This document shows positions 6,027-9,212 of a stretch of DNA of 9,212 nt, piece by piece (the stretch's first letter is position 1; the number at the start of each line of letters is the position of its first letter). The stretch covers positions 1 to 9,212 of the forward strand of contig CAKRYY010000057.1 in assembly GCA_934432885.1 (NCBI GenBank), written 5' to 3'. This DNA comes from an uncultured Lachnospiraceae bacterium (GTDB lineage Bacteria; Bacillota; Clostridia; Lachnospirales; Lachnospiraceae). Below the pieces are notes generated by a model. That model did not search any database and was not told the origin of the DNA. It saw only the letters and a program-made list of their open reading frames with translations. The position numbers were made by a program, and so were the translations under genes.

Positions 6027-6055
6027 ATTATAGCATATCCATCAAAAAATTTCAG
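6027..6055 (-). promoter_or_regulatory. Promoter of the AI-2E family gene
   Basis: On the minus strand, a perfect -10 TATAAT (6032-6027) is preceded by an extended -10 TATGC and, 17 bp upstream, by CTGAAA (6055-6050, 4/6 match to TTGACA). Transcription would begin near 6020 and give a leader of about 54 nt before the ATG at 5966. Confidence 0.7.
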
Positions 6056-6063
6056 AAAAAATA

Positions 6064-6092
6064 ATGAAAACAGGAAAGAAAATTAGTATAAT
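6064..6092 (+). promoter_or_regulatory. Candidate promoter of the tyrosine recombinase gene
   Basis: ATGAAA (6064-6069, 4/6 to TTGACA), a 17-bp spacer and a perfect TATAAT (6087-6092) predict a start of transcription near 6099. It lies inside the longest possible reading frame of the recombinase, which argues for a downstream start codon. Its -35 is 8 bp from that of the opposing permease promoter. Confidence 0.45.
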
Positions 6093-6147
6093 AAATTCTA
6101 TGGAACAGAATCAAAATTATCACGAACAGGAAAATAAAAGGAATATA

Positions 6148-7155
6148 TTGAAGATGCGGGAAGTGCTCTCGACGCTTCCTCCCTTTTGCAAACAGTTTTT
6201 CAGAGGAATTGAAAACCAGACCTCACCCAGAACGAGGCTTGCGTATGCCTACGATGTCCGTCTGTTTTTTGAATTTCTCCATGAGACAAACAGCATCTGC
6301 AAAAAGATGGAGATTACCGATTTCCCCTTATCACTATTGGACCAGGTAAAACGTGAGGATATTGAAGAATATATGGAATATCTTTCCCTGTATGACAGAG
6401 ACGGGGTGGAAACGACCAATAAGGAAAGAGGAAAAGCAAGAAAGCTGGCATCTCTCAGGAGCTTTTATCATTATTATTTTCGCAATGAGCTGATTCAGAC
6501 CAATCCGCCTGCACTGGTTCCGATGCCGAAGCTGCATGAAAAGGAAATTATTCGTCTTGATCCCAATGAAGTTGCGATTCTATTGGATCAGGTGGAGGAT
6601 GGCTCAAAGCTGACAAAAAACCAGCTGCGCTTTCATGAAAAAACAAAGGTCCGTGACCTTGCGCTTTTGACGCTTCTGCTTGGAACTGGAATTCGTGTTT
6701 CTGAATGTGTTGGACTGAATCTGACAGATGTTGATTTTGACAATATGGGAATCAGAATCCGCCGTAAGGGCGGTTATGAAGACGTTGTCTATTTCGGGGA
6801 AGAGGTAGAAAACGCATTACACGATTATCTGGAAGAAAGAAAACACCAGATTCCACTTTCCGGTCATGAGGAAGCGCTGTTTCTTTCGATGCAGAACAGA
6901 CGGATTACTGTCCGTGCCGTTGAAAATCTGGTAAAAAAATATGCTTCTTTGGTAACAGGGCTGAAAAAAATTACACCGCATAAATTGAGAAGTACCTATG
7001 GCACAACACTCTATCAGGAAACCGGAGATATTTATCTGGTCGCCGATGTCCTTGGCCACAAGGACGTCAATACGACAAGACGGCATTATGCTGCAATGAA
7101 GGATGCCAATAAAAGAAAGGCTGCAAAAACAATCAGACTGCGGGAGGACTTGTAA
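6148..7155 (+). CDS. XerC/XerD-type tyrosine recombinase
   Basis: A site-specific recombinase that cuts and rejoins DNA through a tyrosine. In the 335-residue form chosen here the catalytic set is complete: R183 (GTGIRVSE), K207 (RRKGG), H278 and R281 (HKLRSTYG), H304 (LGHKDV) and the nucleophile Y314 (RRHYAAM). The N-terminal SAM-like DNA-binding domain covers about residues 5-120. The frame is open from an ATG at 6064, but that start has no ribosome binding site and overlaps a promoter-like sequence. AAAGGA (6137-6142) lies 5 nt before TTG 6148 and 11 nt before ATG 6154, so one of these is preferred; 6100 is another option. It stands alone, without phage or transposon genes, so it is more likely a housekeeping dimer-resolution enzyme of the Xer type than an element integrase. 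Which Xer paralogue it is cannot be told from this window. Confidence 0.88.
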   Translation: MKMREVLSTLPPFCKQFFRGIENQTSPRTRLAYAYDVRLFFEFLHETNSICKKMEITDFPLSLLDQVKREDIEEYMEYLSLYDRDGVETTNKERGKARKLASLRSFYHYYFRNELIQTNPPALVPMPKLHEKEIIRLDPNEVAILLDQVEDGSKLTKNQLRFHEKTKVRDLALLTLLLGTGIRVSECVGLNLTDVDFDNMGIRIRRKGGYEDVVYFGEEVENALHDYLEERKHQIPLSGHEEALFLSMQNRRITVRAVENLVKKYASLVTGLKKITPHKLRSTYGTTLYQETGDIYLVADVLGHKDVNTTRRHYAAMKDANKRKAAKTIRLREDL

Positions 7156-7170
7156 CCTCCCGCTGCTTTT
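7140..7170 (+). terminator. Hairpin terminator spanning the recombinase stop codon
   Basis: GCGGGAGG (7140-7147) pairs perfectly with CCTCCCGC (7156-7163) across an 8-nt loop that contains the TAA stop, followed by TGCTTTT. The 5' arm encodes the last residues of the recombinase. It fills the 17-nt gap to the opposing gene. On the minus strand the T run comes later (9 nt after the stem), so action on that strand would be weaker. Confidence 0.7.
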
Positions 7171-7172
7171 AA

Positions 7173-8090
7173 CTAACTTAAAAACCCTTCTATAATCTTG
7201 CTTTCTGCTTCCTGCTCTGTAAGTCCGAGCGTTTGCAGCTTTAAGATCTGCTCTCCTGCAATTTTACCGATTGCAGCTTCATGAATCAGGGAAGCATCGC
7301 TGTTATGTGCACAGAGTCTTGGCGAAGCGTCTACGATGCCGTTTCCGGCAATAATCGCATCACATTCGGAATGACCGCTGCAGGCTGCATTTCCAATAAT
7401 TGTAGAAACATAGCTCTGACAGGAATGGTCCTTTGCAACCGAACGGGATATTAAATCCGTTCCAGAGCCTTCTCCATCCAGAGTTACTTCAAATTCCGTC
7501 TTTGCAGTCTGCTCCTTTTCCGTAAAAATCCGTTCCCGTATCAAAAGCTTTGCACCCTTGCCTACCTTTGCACTGGTTTTGCGAATTGTATGATCCACGC
7601 CGCCAATCTGTGCCGTATCCATTTCCAGAACGGAGTCTTCTGCAAGCTCTGCTTCTGTAACAGGGTCAATGGTACGGATGCCGCTGCCCTTTCCTGTGCC
7701 GATGTGCTTTTCAATGTATTTTACATGTGCACCCTTTTCCAAAAAGAACCGATGGATTCCGTTATGCCTTGCAGGCTCACCGGTCTCTGTATGAACGCCA
7801 CAGCCTGCAACAATAGTGACATCTGCATTTTCTCCTACAAAGAAATCGTTATAGACCAGATCATCTACATCGCCATGTGTCACACAGGCAGGAATAGAGA
7901 CCGATTCTCCAGTCGTGCCGGGCAGGATTGTAATATCAAGCCCCGGCTTATCCGTCTTACTGCTGATTTTAATATGCTCCGTAGATTGCCGGCCTGCACA
8001 GCCTCCATCTTCACGGATGTTATAAGCGCCTTCAAAAGCTCCCGTCCAGTCAGAAACAGTCTTTAAAAGCTTTTTGGTAATTTCATTCAT
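7173..8090 (-). CDS. SufB/SufD-family Fe-S cluster assembly scaffold, short form (SmsB-like)
   Basis: A 305-residue protein that is almost wholly the SufB/SufD beta-helix core, lacking the long N-terminal part of classical SufB (about 450-490 residues) and SufD. The C-terminal family block is clear: PRLCAHNSDASLIHEAAIGKI (257-277), with C260 and H270-E271 at places where SufB/SufD carry cluster-assembly residues, then the closing helices ILKLQTLGLTEQEAESKIIEGF. Other cysteines are C31, C69, C97, C224, C237 and C243. Its ATG overlaps the stop of the SufC-like gene by 4 nt (ATGA), so the two are surely co-translated and likely form an ATPase-scaffold complex in the cytoplasm. Length and lone partnership match the SmsB half of the SUF-like minimal system known from archaea and anaerobic bacteria. 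Calling it SufD would also be defensible. The cysteine roles are inferred. Confidence 0.85.
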   Translation of the reverse strand: MNEITKKLLKTVSDWTGAFEGAYNIREDGGCAGRQSTEHIKISSKTDKPGLDITILPGTTGESVSIPACVTHGDVDDLVYNDFFVGENADVTIVAGCGVHTETGEPARHNGIHRFFLEKGAHVKYIEKHIGTGKGSGIRTIDPVTEAELAEDSVLEMDTAQIGGVDHTIRKTSAKVGKGAKLLIRERIFTEKEQTAKTEFEVTLDGEGSGTDLISRSVAKDHSCQSYVSTIIGNAACSGHSECDAIIAGNGIVDASPRLCAHNSDASLIHEAAIGKIAGEQILKLQTLGLTEQEAESKIIEGFLS

Positions 8091-8815
8091 GAGAACAATC
8101 CCTCTTTTCTACAGCAGCCTGATTTCTGATTATTTTCCTGCAACACCTTTTCCAGCATCTTTTCACAGGGACCACTGTCCTGTATACAGCCGTCCGCCAG
8201 TAAAATGATTTCATCTGCAATCCGCAGAATTCTTTCCTGATGGGAAATAATAAGCAGAGAACCCTTTAAATCCTTTTGCATGTCCTGAAAGACCGTAATT
8301 AAATTTTGAAAGCTCCACAAATCAATGCCAGCTTCAGGCTCGTCAAAAACAGAAAGTCTGGAATGTCTGGCAAGTACGGTTGCAATTTCAATCCGCTTCA
8401 TTTCACCGCCGGATAGGGTCGCATTTACTTCCCTGTCAATATAGTCCTTTGCACAAAGCCCTACGTTTCCAAGAATATCACAGAGCTGTTTTTCCTTTAA
8501 GGGAGTGCCTGCAGCGGTCTCCACAAGCTGTCTGACCGTAATTCCCTTAAATCGTACCGGTTGCTGAAACGCAAAACTGATGCCCCGTCTTGCCCGCTGC
8601 GTAATATCAAGACCTGTGATGTCTTCCTCATCTAACAGAATATGTCCCGTTGTTGGAACCAACAGTCCCGCAATGATTTTTGCAAGCGTCGTTTTACCGC
8701 TTCCATTTGGACCGGTAATAACAGCCAGTTTATTATCCGGAATTACAAGATTGATATTTTCCAGAATTTCCTTGCTATCTGGTGCTTTCCATGAGATGTT
8801 TTTCAAACGTAGCAT
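8087..8815 (-). CDS. sufC: SufC-like Fe-S assembly ATPase (SmsC-like)
   Basis: A 242-residue soluble ABC ATPase without membrane segments. In order: Walker A GPNGSGKTT (35-43), Q-loop in AFQQPVRFKG (Q84/Q85), signature LSGGEMKR (134-141), Walker B LSVFDEPEAGID (154-165, catalytic E159) and switch His H192 (ISHQE). Classical SufC usually reads DEIDSGLD at the Walker B end; the DEPEAGID form here resembles the archaeal/clostridial branch. SufC-type ATPases drive shape changes in the SufB/D scaffold during cluster assembly. The frame extends to 8902, but that part overlaps the purH-like gene. AGAGG (8827-8823, minus) lies 7 nt before the ATG at 8815, and MLRLKNISW is a normal start, so 8815 is chosen. 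It begins 26 nt after the purH-like stop and overlaps the scaffold gene by 4 nt, so all three are probably one operon. Confidence 0.9.
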   Translation of the reverse strand: MLRLKNISWKAPDSKEILENINLVIPDNKLAVITGPNGSGKTTLAKIIAGLLVPTTGHILLDEEDITGLDITQRARRGISFAFQQPVRFKGITVRQLVETAAGTPLKEKQLCDILGNVGLCAKDYIDREVNATLSGGEMKRIEIATVLARHSRLSVFDEPEAGIDLWSFQNLITVFQDMQKDLKGSLLIISHQERILRIADEIILLADGCIQDSGPCEKMLEKVLQENNQKSGCCRKEGLFS

Positions 8816-8822
8816 AAAAATG

Positions 8823-8827
8823 CCTCT
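8823..8827 (-). promoter_or_regulatory. Ribosome binding site that fixes the SufC-like start
   Basis: AGAGG on the minus strand lies 7 nt before the ATG at 8815. It rules in favour of the 242-residue protein over a 271-residue frame whose extra N-terminus would be read out of frame across the end of the purH-like gene. Confidence 0.8.
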
Positions 8828-8841
8828 TTTCCAGTTTAATA

Positions 8842-9212
8842 TTAGTGATGGAACAGGCGGATGCCGGTAAATGCCATCACCATTCCATATTGATTGCAGC
8901 AATCGATAACTGCGTCATCACGAACAGAGCCTCCCGGCTGCGCAATATATTTTACACCGCTCTTTTTTGCACGCTCAATATTATCGCTGAACGGGAAAAA
9001 AGCATCCGAACCAAGCGCAACATCCTGCATCTGATCCAGCCATTCGCGTTTTTCCTGCGCAGTAAAGACAGAGGGCTTTACTTTAAAAATTTTCTGCCAT
9101 GCGCCATCCCGTAAAACGTCCATGTATTCTTCACCGATATAATTGTCTATTGCGTTGTCTCTGTCTGCGCGCTTAATGCCGTCTACAAAGGAAAGTCCAA
9201 GCACCTGGGGAG
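8842..9212 (-). CDS. purH: AICAR formyltransferase (PurH-like), C-terminal part, cut by window edge
   Basis: The frame is open from the window edge (9212) to the TAA at 8844-8842, giving the last 122 or so residues. Diagnostic segments of the AICAR transformylase domain are intact: [62 protein letters not shown], and the end block [14 protein letters not shown]. The enzyme transfers a formyl group from 10-formyl-tetrahydrofolate to AICAR, the second-last step of IMP synthesis. Whether an IMP cyclohydrolase domain is fused at the N-terminus cannot be seen; many Clostridia have a stand-alone transformylase of about 390 residues. A GTG at 9204 is only an internal codon. The Suf-like genes follow on the same strand after a 26-nt gap with no promoter or terminator. 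Confidence 0.93.
   Translation of the reverse strand, partial: PQVLGLSFVDGIKRADRDNAIDNYIGEEYMDVLRDGAWQKIFKVKPSVFTAQEKREWLDQMQDVALGSDAFFPFSDNIERAKKSGVKYIAQPGGSVRDDAVIDCCNQYGMVMAFTGIRLFHH

Noticed and set aside
7590..8066. 158-codon open frame on the plus strand opposite the SufB/D-like gene.
   Set aside because: It is the antisense shadow of a well-supported gene, with no ribosome binding site and no family resemblance.
8816..8902. 29-residue N-terminal extension of the SufC-like protein.
   Set aside because: It overlaps the end of the purH-like gene in another frame, has no family similarity, and a good ribosome binding site lies just before 8815.
9202..9204. GTG as a start of a short purH-like gene.
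   Set aside because: The frame stays open to the window edge with conserved family sequence across this point, so it is an internal valine codon.

Overview
The window looks like chromosomal DNA of a low-GC Gram-positive anaerobe, most likely a Lachnospiraceae member (Blautia-like). This is judged from A/T-rich codon use, AGGAGG-type ribosome binding sites, Bacillus/Clostridium-type LexA boxes (GAAC-N4-GTTC), the obgE-yhbY-nadD-yqeK-rsfS gene order, and a minimal SufC/SufB pair next to a purine gene. The genus is an inference. No rRNA, tRNA, CRISPR array, insertion sequence or prophage was seen.

Left part (1-2343, + strand): a tight housekeeping operon. It holds the 3' end of obgE (GTPase for ribosome assembly), yhbY (RNA-binding ribosome maturation protein), nadD (NAD biosynthesis), yqeK (HD-domain dinucleotide phosphatase) and rsfS (ribosome silencing factor). 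Genes are 1-14 nt apart or overlap by one base. A two-way hairpin terminator at 2403-2450 separates it from the convergent lexA.

Middle (2465-3689): a divergent SOS module. lexA (minus) and a small membrane-anchored LysM protein resembling the Bacillus division inhibitor YneA (plus) share one intergenic region. The small gene has a perfect-consensus promoter (TTGACA-17-TATAAT). A near-perfect LexA box lies in the promoter spacer, and just downstream are one perfect and one near-perfect box fused into a 25-bp dyad. A gene-free, A/T-rich stretch with a strong terminator follows (3690-3993).

Next (3994-5966, minus): dtd (D-aminoacyl-tRNA deacylase) and, upstream of it, an AI-2E-family membrane permease, separated by an A/T-rich terminator whose 3' arm is duplicated. 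The permease promoter lies back to back with a candidate promoter for a plus-strand XerC/D-type tyrosine recombinase (ending at 7155).

Right part (7173-9212, minus): a probable operon read purH-like (AICAR formyltransferase, partial) -> SufC-like ATPase -> short SufB/SufD-family scaffold. The last two overlap by 4 nt and have no SufS, SufU or second SufB/D partner in the window. This fits the two-gene 'SUF-like minimal system' (SMS) and is the most interesting metabolic feature here. Nothing else in the window clearly forms an undescribed multi-gene system.
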